NCBI GenBank assembly: GCA_018374635.1
Contig: JAHAEW010000067.1
Span: forward strand, 1-18,413
Length of the DNA stretch: 18,413 nt
Reading direction: 5' to 3'
Origin: Clostridiales bacterium
GTDB lineage: Bacteria > Bacillota > Clostridia > Oscillospirales > Oscillospiraceae
Shown here: positions 1-8,700 of the stretch, piece after piece
Layout: each line of letters opens with the position of its first letter
How positions within the stretch are numbered: the first letter of the stretch is position 1
Notes under the pieces: generated by a model
Told to the model about the DNA's origin: nothing
Databases searched by the model: none
What the model saw: the letters and a program-made list of their open reading frames with translations, nothing else
Translations under genes and position numbers: made by a program

Positions 1-50
1 CTTTGGGCTATCGTCCTCTTGGCTGCATATTTGCAAAGACAGGCGGGGCT

Positions 51-87
51 GTCAACGGTGGGCGAAGCCCATTTACTTGCCGTTGAC
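51..87. repeat. Nested inverted repeat
   Basis: Arms GTCAACGG (51-58) and CCGTTGAC (80-87) are exact inverse complements. They enclose a second hairpin, TGGGC-GAA-GCCCA (59-71). It lies just downstream of the stop of the minus-strand gene at 131-664. There is no T-run on either side, so it is not a standard intrinsic terminator. It may be a structured 3' end of that transcript or part of a mobile-element backbone; I cannot tell which. Confidence 0.55.
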
Positions 88-130
88 TGGCTCGGCTGGG
101 CTTGCTATCTGTTCGACAAATTGGAAGTTG

Positions 131-664
131 TCATTCTGACATTAAGCCAGTTACAATACAACCTGCATATTGACTACCTAAGTGTTTATCAAAGATTTCC
201 TGCAAAGCATTTGATATGATTTGTGTTGCTTCGTCTTTATCTTGATTGTCGATAACCGCTAAAGGCAACAACAAAAGAAATATTTGTCTGTCCTTTATAG
301 AGTTCAATAATTCTTTGAATGGAATTACTTGAATATTGTAATGTCCGCCCATACAAGCAATCTGTTTATCATTGATGAAATATACTGTATCCCCTGGGTG
401 AAATTCAATTTTTAAGGTTTGAGTAGGAGCGAGTTCGCAAGTAAGTGTTTCTGGTTCATCAACATAACCGTCTGATTTTTCTAAAACTCCATCATAATAT
501 TTTGTAAAATTGTCCCACCAACTTGTATCACACATTCCGTTTTCTGTCATGAGTTCGGTCAATGACATATCCGTTTCTTCCTCCAAAGCAGTCGGGAAAG
601 AAGTTGCTATGTAACCCACCCAAAAATCTCGATTGGAAAAATCTATCTCATGTAATGAAATCAC
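131..664 (-). CDS. Uncharacterised 177-residue protein, possible immunity-type protein
   Basis: I do not firmly recognise this gene. It encodes 177 residues with no signal peptide, starting at GTG (664-662) behind a strong GGAGGA ribosome site nine bases upstream, which supports a real gene. Visible features are FWVGY near the N-terminus, an acidic first half, a WW pair (about residues 49-50), then HPGDTVYFIND and a hydrophobic LLLLPLAV segment. A single-domain alpha/beta soluble protein with aromatic motifs of this kind would suit the immunity proteins of polymorphic toxin systems (Imm19-like is one possibility). That is a resemblance from memory, not a proven assignment, and no toxin gene is visible beside it. 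The gene is much more AT-rich than those downstream, which suggests horizontal acquisition. Confidence 0.65.
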   Translation of the reverse strand: MISLHEIDFSNRDFWVGYIATSFPTALEEETDMSLTELMTENGMCDTSWWDNFTKYYDGVLEKSDGYVDEPETLTCELAPTQTLKIEFHPGDTVYFINDKQIACMGGHYNIQVIPFKELLNSIKDRQIFLLLLPLAVIDNQDKDEATQIISNALQEIFDKHLGSQYAGCIVTGLMSE

Positions 665-806
665 TCTATTATTCCTCCAGCAAAATTTCGATTTGTTGAT
701 TTGTTCATAATTTTATTTTATCATACAGACTTTAAGAAATCTATTCATTTTCACGCAATTTTCGGAATAGTAAGGGCTGCTGCCTATCAAATTCTTGTGT
801 GTTACT
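665..806. other. AT-rich intergenic spacer upstream of the 177-residue gene
   Basis: This stretch separates the minus-strand 177-residue gene from the sugar-kinase remnant. It holds the GGAGGA ribosome site for the minus-strand gene (about 673-678). It also holds AT-rich tracts that could supply a minus-strand -10 element, such as TAAAAT around 715-722 on that strand, but I could not pair it with a convincing -35. No coding sequence is visible. Confidence 0.4.
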
Positions 807-1022
807 TTACCGCACATGAGCATTGACACAGGGAACATAACAAATACCATCTTCCGTATAGAGCGCAGATCCATTGCCCCCCAGCGTAATAATTACATTG
901 CTGGCGCCTTGGGCATGTAGAGATACTGCGGTATACAAAAGATCCTTCTCCTGAACGCCGTCTTTTTCGTCCACACGGAGAAAGGAGCCGGTCAGCAGGG
1001 CGGCCTCATGTTCATTAAGACA
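807..1022 (-). pseudogene. Truncated PfkB-family sugar kinase (ribokinase-like) fragment
   Basis: Minus-strand translation gives NEHEAALLTG, then ASNVIITLGGNGSALY and DGICYVPC, the middle of a ribokinase/PfkB-type kinase, which normally has about 300 residues. Only about 70 remain. At the C-terminal end the reading stops at NAHVR-stop, just where the family carries its DTTGAGD anion-hole and catalytic-Asp motif, so the active site is lost. At the other end homology stops around 1016-1022, where plus-strand receiver-domain sequence begins. The open frame continues to an ATG at 1061, but those extra residues are antisense to the receiver fragment and are not kinase-like. It is a dead remnant. 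Confidence 0.8.
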
Positions 1023-1133
1023 GTCATTATCAGCGGCCATGACAATTTTGAGTTTGCACATGCCATCCGCATGGGCGCCATTGACTATGTATTGAAACCG
1101 GTCCGGATCAAGGAATTTCTAACCTTGTTATAG
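1008..1133 (+). pseudogene. Response-regulator receiver domain fragment
   Basis: The 41-residue plus-strand frame reads KTVIISGHDNFEFAHAI then GAIDYVLKPVRIKEF and stops at TAG 1131-1133. This is the second half of a CheY-like receiver domain. It includes the SG(H/Y)D-x-FE-x-A segment and the conserved Lys-Pro (KP) of beta-5. The phosphoacceptor Asp half is missing. The wording is typical of YesN-type regulators, which carry a C-terminal AraC domain, and such an AraC domain lies displaced at about 1650-2114. The upstream edge abuts the minus-strand kinase remnant near 1017. Confidence 0.8.
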
Positions 1134-1450
1134 AATAGAGTACTAGTACGGGAGGACTAAGACGCAGAGAAAGAGGATTGTGCCGTATAAGCGAACTGGT
1201 TATCAAAACTTCCGAGCTCAAAAGGGCGCGCCTCGGTGTTCAAACTGAGGCGCGCCTTTTTGAGTTGGAATGCGCTGTATTTCAATTAAATGGGAACTAA
1301 CATCCAAAAAATTTATCAAAAATAGAAAAAATTACATTTTCATTTTTCGTAAAACTGTATAGTATATTTTATAGAAAATGTCGAAAAAGATGTTCCTGCC
1401 TGCAAAATATATAAGCGAGATGTCAAAAGTCATACGGGAGGGGTGGAAAG
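1134..1450. other. Non-coding gap between remnants: hairpin then AT-rich leader
   Basis: No gene is supported in these 317 bases. The left part is nondescript. A strong inverted repeat sits at 1217-1264. From about 1275 to 1420 the DNA turns very AT-rich, with TATAGTATATTT-like runs, and probably held the promoter of the cyclase gene whose N-terminus follows. I could not pair a -35 and -10 with confidence. A ribosome site (GGGAGG, about 1436-1442) precedes the ATG at 1451. Confidence 0.5.
1217..1264. terminator. Long GC-core inverted repeat, probable bidirectional terminator
   Basis: Arms 1217-1234 and 1247-1264 pair over 18 bases with a single mismatch. The core is GGCGCGCCTC/GAGGCGCGCC, flanked by an A-run on the left and a T-run on the right. 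The loop is about 12 bases. Because A- and T-tracts lie within the stem ends it could terminate in both directions. No intact gene ends here, so it appears stranded within the remnant region. Confidence 0.75.
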
Positions 1451-1726
1451 ATGTATGTACGCTTATCCTATCTGCTTGAGACCCGTGTTCCCGCTTGGCC
1501 GGGTAAGCCGCAACTCCAGCTGGAGCCGCTGATGCAGCTCTCGAAAGGGGATGCTGCCAACACCTCTATGCTCCATCTGCACAATCACATCGGTACACAT
1601 TATGATGCGCCCAACCACTATTTAAAGGATGGACTGTCTAGTGGAGTATTACTGCCGCTTAACAAAGAAGATCCAGACGACCTGCCAGATCTCCAAGATT
1701 GTGTATCTGGCGAAAGCCTATATTGA
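1451..1726 (+). pseudogene. N-terminal fragment of a cyclase/kynurenine-formamidase-like hydrolase
   Basis: The first ~60 residues match the start of the metal-dependent cyclase family (kynurenine formamidase-like). They read LSYLLETRVPAWPG, followed by HIGTHYDAPNHYL, the family metal-binding motif with H46, H50, D52 and H56. The start ATG has a good GGGAGG ribosome site. After residue ~62 (about 1640) the sequence no longer fits the family, and a different frame becomes an AraC-type domain; the original frame runs on without meaning to 1726. Intact members are roughly 200-270 residues, so about a quarter survives. The truncated product would lack most of the catalytic fold. Confidence 0.8.
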
Positions 1727-2114
1727 GGAGCACTATGACTCGGAAGACCTCTCCTTAAAGGAGATCGCAGCCACCGTATTTGCAACCCCGGCTTATGTGA
1801 GTTCCCTGTTTAAAAAAGAGACTGGAAACTCCATCACCGAGTATATCACGATCTGCCGTATGCGCACGGCGGCGGAACTGCTCCAACAGGAGCATGAACT
1901 CAGCCTGACAGCCGTTTCTGAGCGGGTGGGATATACCGATCCGTACTATTTCAGTCGTTGTTTCAAAAAGTACTACGGAATCACCCCGTCCAAGTTTTTG
2001 GCGAGCCGTCTGGACAAGCGCCGGTCCCGGCTGGAGGAGGGACGCCCGGCGGAAGCGTACCCCCAGAAACCCAGCGGCCCGGCTGCGGGGAACGGGGACA
2101 GCGATGTACAGTGA
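1629..2114 (+). pseudogene. AraC/YesN-type DNA-binding domain fragment
   Basis: From about 1650 this frame encodes an AraC-family domain with two helix-turn-helix units: LSLKEIAATVFATPAYVSSLFK and LSLTAVSERVGYTDPYYFSRCFKKYYGITPSKF. The short lead-in resembles the linker before the AraC domain in YesN-type response regulators. Its receiver and linker are missing from the N-terminus. The ATG at 1629 lies inside cyclase-derived sequence and has no ribosome site, so a native start is unlikely, although a short DNA-binding product cannot be excluded. The 3' end looks native: a Pro/Gly/Arg-rich tail is followed three bases later by a terminator hairpin. It may be the displaced other half of the receiver fragment at 1008-1133. 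Confidence 0.75.
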
Positions 2115-2117
2115 ATA

Positions 2118-2183
2118 CCCCTCAAGGGACCAGGACAGGCCAGCGGTGTGCCGGTCTGTGGCGGAACCTTGAGGGGCGTTTTT
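2118..2183 (+). terminator. Intrinsic terminator after the AraC remnant
   Basis: CCCCTCAAGG (2118-2127) pairs exactly with CCTTGAGGGG (2167-2176), followed by CG and TTTTT (2179-2183). The 39-base loop has further pairing potential (GCCA/TGGC). It lies directly behind the AraC stop, which fits the native 3' end of that gene. Confidence 0.7.
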
Positions 2184-2238
2184 ATTATGGAGACGGGGCG
2201 GAAAGCCCACGGGGAAAGGACTTGAAGGGGGAGCGGAT

Positions 2239-2487
2239 GGGGATAGTCTGGACTGGAAGGAGATACCTGCATCGGAAATTACCCAGAGGGTGACGGAGAA
2301 GGTACAGCCGGGCTCCATCGTACTCTTTCACAACGCTGCCCTCCACACGCCGGAAGCACTGCCGGCCATTTTGGAAACGCTGCTGCAAAAAGGGTATACC
2401 TTCGTGCCCATCTCACAGCTCATTCTGAGCGGGGAGTATACCATTGATCACACCGGGCGGCAGCTGCCGTGCGCCTCAGAGGGATAG
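2239..2487 (+). pseudogene. C-terminal fragment of a PdaA-like polysaccharide deacetylase
   Basis: The frame reads GDSLDWKEIPASEITQRV, then PGSIVLFHNAALHTPEALP and KGYTFVPISQLI, ending in YTIDHTGRQ and stop TAG 2485-2487. This is the last third of a NodB-type (PF01522-like) polysaccharide deacetylase of the clostridial spore or peptidoglycan type, including the conserved LDW and the LFHN/H-x-T-x-EALP region near the active site. The N-terminal catalytic Asp and metal-binding His pair are absent. No start or ribosome site precedes it; homology begins around 2239. It is a remnant. Confidence 0.8.
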
Positions 2488-2569
2488 TGGTCAGAAAAGA
2501 ATATTGGAGAATATCTCAAAAAGTTACAGTATTCAAACCAAAAAAGCATCAAAACCTACAAAAGTATTG

Positions 2570-2598
2570 TTGTCGTTTACCGTGTGGTTTGGTAAAAT
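2570..2598 (+). promoter_or_regulatory. Sigma-A-type promoter of the surface-protein gene
   Basis: TTGTCG (2570-2575), a 17-base spacer and TAAAAT (2593-2598) form a good vegetative promoter about 115 bases before the ATG at 2714. The leader between them is purine- and GC-rich and contains a GGCCGC/GCGGCC hairpin (2670-2675 with 2682-2687). Confidence 0.6.
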
Positions 2599-2713
2599 AG
2601 ACATGTAACGCCATATGCCACAGCGGGAGAGGAGGAGAAGGCAGAACGGTCGAGCGGAAGGTTTGGACCGGCCGCCCCGGTGCGGCCCTGTATGTTAGGA
2701 AGGATGAAAAACG

Positions 2714-5700
2714 ATGCGTAAAAAGCAGCTCCATCGGGTCCTGTCATGTTTGGCCGCGCTGGCCATGCTCCTGACCCTGCTGCCCACCGCGGCCTTTGCC
2801 GCCGGGGAAGCGGAGACATACCAGAAGATCGACACAGAAGAAGCATTCACCAGCGGACAGTATGTTATGGTCGTAGACAGCGGCTATGCAGTGGGGGCTC
2901 TGGATGGCGCCTGGTTGAGCGCTGCGGAGCAGACCGCTGAAAGTGGAACCATCACCGATCCCGCCGCCAATCTGAGATGGGATATCTCTGTGACGGAGGC
3001 CGGCGCGGTGCTCACCGACAGCAATGGCGTGACGGTGGCGCCCAAAGGCGAGAATGCAAACGGCATTTCAGCCGGAGAGTACACATGGGAGGTCGCCTTT
3101 GCGGAGGGAACCTTCCGCTTTGCCGGGGTGGGCGGGGATACCGTGACGCTGGCCAGCAATAAGAGCGCGGAAAACAAGTTCCGGGCCTATAAAAATGACA
3201 CAATTACAGGTAACCCGAACGGCTATCTCTGTGACTTCACCCTCTACAAGCTGGACGGCGAGGGTGGGGACGTGACGCCCCCCGGCCCGGAGGAGCCCGA
3301 GACGATCTCCATCGCGGATGCCCTGGCCGCGGAGGATGGAACGGACAATCTATGCGTCAAGGGCGTGGTCACCCTGATCGACGGGAAGAACGTCTACTTG
3401 CAGGATGAGACGGGCGGTATCTGTGCCCGTATGAGCAGTGCATTTGATGACATTGCACTGGGCGATACCGTCATAGCCACCGGAAAACGGGCCGAATTTG
3501 GCGAACTGCCTGAGTTGGACAGCGCGTCCTATGAGAGGTCCTCCGGGCTGGAGCTCAAGCCGGAGGTCAAGACCATCGGAGCATTGACCGCCGCCGATAT
3601 CTGCACCTATGTGACCATCCAGAACGTGGAGGTCGCCGAGATTTTTGACAACAACGGGCAGTATGCCAGCCCCAATATCACCGTCACCGACGGCACGGAT
3701 TCCATCCAGCTCTATAAGGCCGTGCTGGACAAAAATGAGGACGGCAGCTGGCCGGTGAAGGTGGGCGACGTCATTACCATCACCGCTGCGGTGGGTGCGT
3801 ACAACACCACCTTGCAGCTGCGCAATACCGAGGCCGGCGAGATCGATCTGGGCGGGACCCCCGCCGGACCGATTTCCGATGGCGATCAGGTCGTTATTTA
3901 TAACCCCGCGTATCAGAAAGCCCTCTCAAGCACCTATAACGGCTTTTACAACAGCGGGACCGACGTGAACAGCGCCGGCGGCACTCTCAGCGGTTTCACC
4001 GAGGCCGACGTGTGGACTGTGGCCGACAACGGCGACGGCACCTGGTCCTTCTCCTACGAGGGACAGAACATCGGCATGGGAGACTCTTTTTCCAGCATGC
4101 CGCTGGGGGAGAAAAACGACAGGTGGACGCTGGAGGACGCAGGCAACGGCCTCTATTACATTAAGAACACCGTCCGCGGCGCTTATATGGAGTGGTACGA
4201 AAGCAAGGGCAACTGGAGCGGCTTTCATGACATCAACGAGGGGAGCGAGTCCCTCTTTGCCCTGGCCTTCTACCAGGTGACCGGCGTTCCCGGGCCTGAG
4301 CCGGGAGAGGGACTGCCCCAGGACGGCGACACCGTGGTGCTCTACAATGTGAGCGCCAAGGGCGTGCTGGCCGGACAGGATGACAATGTGGAGAGCCCCT
4401 CCATTACCAGCGCCTCGGCCGTGGCCGCCGACCCCATCACCGAGATCGGCAACGGCGCCCGGGTCTTTACCGTGGAGCAAAACGGCGAGTATTACCGCTT
4501 CAAGACCGCCTATGACGGCTATCTCTGCTCCAACGGCACGGGGAACAACGCCTTCTACACCCAGGAGCCCTCGGAGGACGCCGACTGGAAGCTGGCCGAG
4601 TACAACGGCGGCTATACCCTGGAGAGCCGCACCGCCAAGTTTAACGAAAAATACGCTCAGTTCCTGGAGTACTACGGCGGGAGCTACAAGTCTTACAGCA
4701 TGTATAACGTCACCGACAAGGATATTTATACCTTCCAATTCTATCCGGTGTCCGCTGACATACCGACCACGGACGGCGTGGTCAATGTACCCGCGGTCCA
4801 TTTTGCCGACGGCAGCGACGCCTTTGTGGGCCGGGATTACACTGTGACCTTCACGGTAGACAGCGTGTTCGGCGTGGCGGACCTCTCTGCCCGGTATGGC
4901 GAGACGGCCGCCAGCCTTGTGAATGAGAACGGTACGTATTCTTTCACCATCCCTGCCGCTGATTTGAAAGAGGGGACTGTGGCGGTCTCCGTCACCGGAA
5001 CCGACAGCAAGGGCGTGGCTTTCTCGGGCACGCGCTCCATTCCTGTGAAAGATGAACCGGTCATTTCCGGTGTATTCCCCGCCGCCAACACCCAGACCGG
5101 AGAGGAGAAGCGGCCTGAAATTGGGTTTACCTTTGCCAACGCGGGGGAGAACGCGGAAATTGTCATGACGGTCAACGGCGCCCCCGTCACGCCCACCGTC
5201 TCGGAGGGCAGGGCTTCCTATGTGCCCGCCGCCGATCTGCCTGACGGCCGGACCACCGTTTCCGCCACCCTTACCCGGGCGGACGGAAAGAGCGCCGACC
5301 GCACCTGGAGCTTTACCATCGGCCAGGCCGATTATCAGCTCTATTTTGGCCAGCTCCACTCCCACACCACCTACTCCGACGGCTCCGGCTCCCTGGAGTC
5401 GGCGCTGGAGTATGTAAAGAACCTGCCTGAGAGCGCAAACGTGGACTTCGTGTCCTTCACCGACCACTCCAACTACTTTGACAAGTCCGGGGAGGCCAAT
5501 CCAGAGGCGGCCCTCTATGACATGAGCAAGGCCACTTCTTACAGCCAGGAGACCTGGGCCTCCTACAAGAACACTGTGGCCGATTTCAATGCCAGCCAGT
5601 CCGACATCGTGGCCATCGCCGGCTTTGAGATGACCTGGTCGGGCGGCCCGGGCCACATCAATACCTTCAACACCCCCGGCATCGTCTCCCGCAACAATAC

Positions 5701-8700
5701 CACCCTCAACAACAAAACCGCCGACGCCGGGATGAAGGCCTACTATGCCCTTCTCAGCCAGCAGGAAGGCTCAGGCTCCATCAGCCAGTTCAACCATCCC
5801 GGCGCCACCTTCGGCACGTTCTCCGACTTTGCCTACTATGACGCCATCATCGACAGCCGGATGTTCCTGGTGGAAGTGGGCAACGGCGAGGGCGCCATCG
5901 GCGCGGGCGGCTACTATCCCAGCTACGAGTACTACATCATGGCGCTGGATAAGGGCTGGCATGTGGCCCCCACCAACAACCAGGATAACCACAAGGGCAA
6001 GTGGGGCAATGCCAACGACGCCCGCGACGTGATCCTGACCGATGACTTCTCGGAAGAGGGGCTCTATGAGGCCATCCGAAATTACCGGGTCTATGCCACC
6101 GAGGACAAGAACCTGGAGATCAACTACACCCTCAACGGCGAGATGCTGGGCACGGTCATCGAGGAAGTCCCGGAGACGGCCGACATCAACGTCACGCTCT
6201 ACGATCCGGATGCCTCCGACTCCATCTCCAAGGTGGAAGTGGTGGTCAACTCGGGCGCAGTGGCCTATACCTGGGATGATCCCGCCCAGCTGGCCTCCGG
6301 AGAGCTGAGCTGCTCCATCCCGGCCAGATACAGCTACTACTTCATCCGGGTCACCCAGGGGGACGGCGACATCGCCGTGACCGCCCCCGTGTGGGCGGGC
6401 GAGACACTGAAGCTTGGCATTTCCTCTGTGGAATGCGGCACCTCCACCCCCGTTACCGGGGAGGAGCTCACCCTCAGCACCACTCTCTTCAACAGCGAAC
6501 AGACCGACGCCGCGGTCAAGTCCATCACTTACACCAGCGGTACCGAGACCCTGGGCGTCCAGACCGATCTGGGCACGCTGGAGGCTTCCTCCACCCGGAA
6601 AGTGGACTGGAAGTATACCCCGGAGGCGGCCCGGATGACCACCATCCGCGTGACCGCCCTGCTGGAGCAGGAGGGGACCGAGTACACCTATACCATGGAC
6701 ATCGCCCTGGACATCCAGGATGCTTCTCAGCTGGTGTACATCGGCATCGACGCCTCCCATGCCAACGAATATGTGGCGGGCAACTACAAGGACTCCATGG
6801 GGAACTTCGGCAACCTGGCCGCCGGTTATTCGGTGCGCACCGTGCAGCTCAACACCAGCGAGGAACTGATCGCGGCCTGTGAAAATGCCGGGGGCAAGTA
6901 CAAGGCGATCATCCTCACCGCGCCCTCCCGCCGGGACGGCAGCGCACTGAGAGACCCCTACTATAACTACACCGACGCGGAGATCGACGCGCTCCAGACC
7001 TTCAACAGCGCCGGCGGCACACTGGTGCTGGCGGGCTGGTCGGACTACTATGAGAGCTATGCGAGCTTCCCCGCAGAGGACCATATGGCCGCCCAGCAGA
7101 ACAAGGTCCTGGCGGCGCTGGGTTCCTCCCTGCGCATCGGGGACGACGCCACCAACGACCAGGAGCTCAACGGTGGTCAGACCCAGCGGCTCTACTTCTC
7201 CACCTACAACTGGGACTACTTCCTCATGGAGGGCGTGGAATTTGATCCTGAGAATCCCAATAACAACCTCTACTCCCAGCTCTTCAGCCAGTACGGCGGC
7301 GCGTCCATCTATGTGGTGGACGGGAAGGGCGAGCCCACTGCGCTCCTGCCGGAGACGGTCTCCCCCGTGGTCTACGGCCACGCCTCGACTTACTCCGAGG
7401 ACAGCGATAAGGACGGACTGGGCGGCGCTTCCATGCCTAGGTACGCTGTGGCCGAGGGCGACGACCGCCTGATGGTGCTGGCCACCGAGCAGCTGCCCGG
7501 AAAGGGTCTCATCGTGGTCTCGGGCGCGGCGTTCATGTCCAACTTCGAGGTCCAGGCCCAGGTGGGCGACTCCGGTTCGGAGAAGAACTACTCCAACTAC
7601 AATATCTGCGAGAATCTGGTGGGCTACCTCAACCCCGTCGCCATCACTCCCATCGAGGCGGTGCAGAAGCAGGAGCTGGAGGGGGTCAAGTACACCATCG
7701 AGGGCGTAGTCACCTCCAATGCCTCGGGCTATGACAAGAATACCGCCTTCTTTGACTGCATCTATCTCCAGGATGGTACGGCGGGCATCAATGCCTTCCC
7801 GGTGGCCGGGAACTTCCAGACCGGCGACAAGGTGCGCATCACCGGCACCACCTCCTCCTATCAGGGCGAGCGTCAGATCGCGGTCAAGACCATTGAGAAG
7901 ATCGGCGCGGCGGAGACCCCCGCTCCCAAGAACATCACGGCAAAGCAGCTCAACGACGGCTCGGTCCTGGGCAGCCTGGTGACCCTGAAGGGCACGGTGG
8001 TCTCCTTTGAGAAGGCAAACGGACTGGTCCAGACCATTCTGGTCCGGGACAGCGCCGGAACCATCGCCCGGGTGTTTATCGACGGCTATATCACCACGGA
8101 TAAGGATGTACAGAACCTGAGTGTGGGGTGCGGTATCTCGGCCACGGGGCTGGCATCCTACGACAACACCTTCAACGCGCCGGAGGGTCCCTTCCCGCGC
8201 ATCCGCATCCGGGACCGGGCCGACATCGTCTGCACAGCGCCCAGCGGCGGTGATGACGACGATGATGATGACAGCACTGCCAGCATCAAGGATCCCGAGA
8301 CCCCGCTGGGCCCCGGCGTATTCACCGATCTGGACGAGAAAGCCTGGTACTATGACGATGTCTCCGCCGTCCTTGAGAGCGGCCTGATGGTGGGCGTCTC
8401 CGCCGACCGGTTCGCCCCGGAGGAGACCGTGAGCCGCGCCATGGTGGCCGCGGTGCTCTACCGCCTGTCCGGCTCCCAGGAGGACCGCTTCCCCACCTTC
8501 CTGGACGTGCCGGGAGATGCCTGGTACCGCAAGGCGGTGGGCTGGGCCAGCGCCAACGGCGTGGTCTACGGATACGGCCCGGAGCGCTTCGGACCGGAGG
8601 ACCCGGTGACCCGGGAGCAGCTGGCGGTCATGCTGTACCGCTATCAGCAGTACATGAAGCGGGATACCAGCCAGCGGGGCGGCCTCTCCGCCTTTGCCGA

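Noticed and set aside
19..219. Plus-strand 66-codon frame at the left edge
   Set aside because: It has no ribosome site, crosses the nested hairpin and overlaps the better supported minus-strand gene.
1755..2318. Minus-strand open frames over the AraC remnant
   Set aside because: The plus strand carries two recognisable helix-turn-helix units; the minus-strand translation has no recognisable motif.
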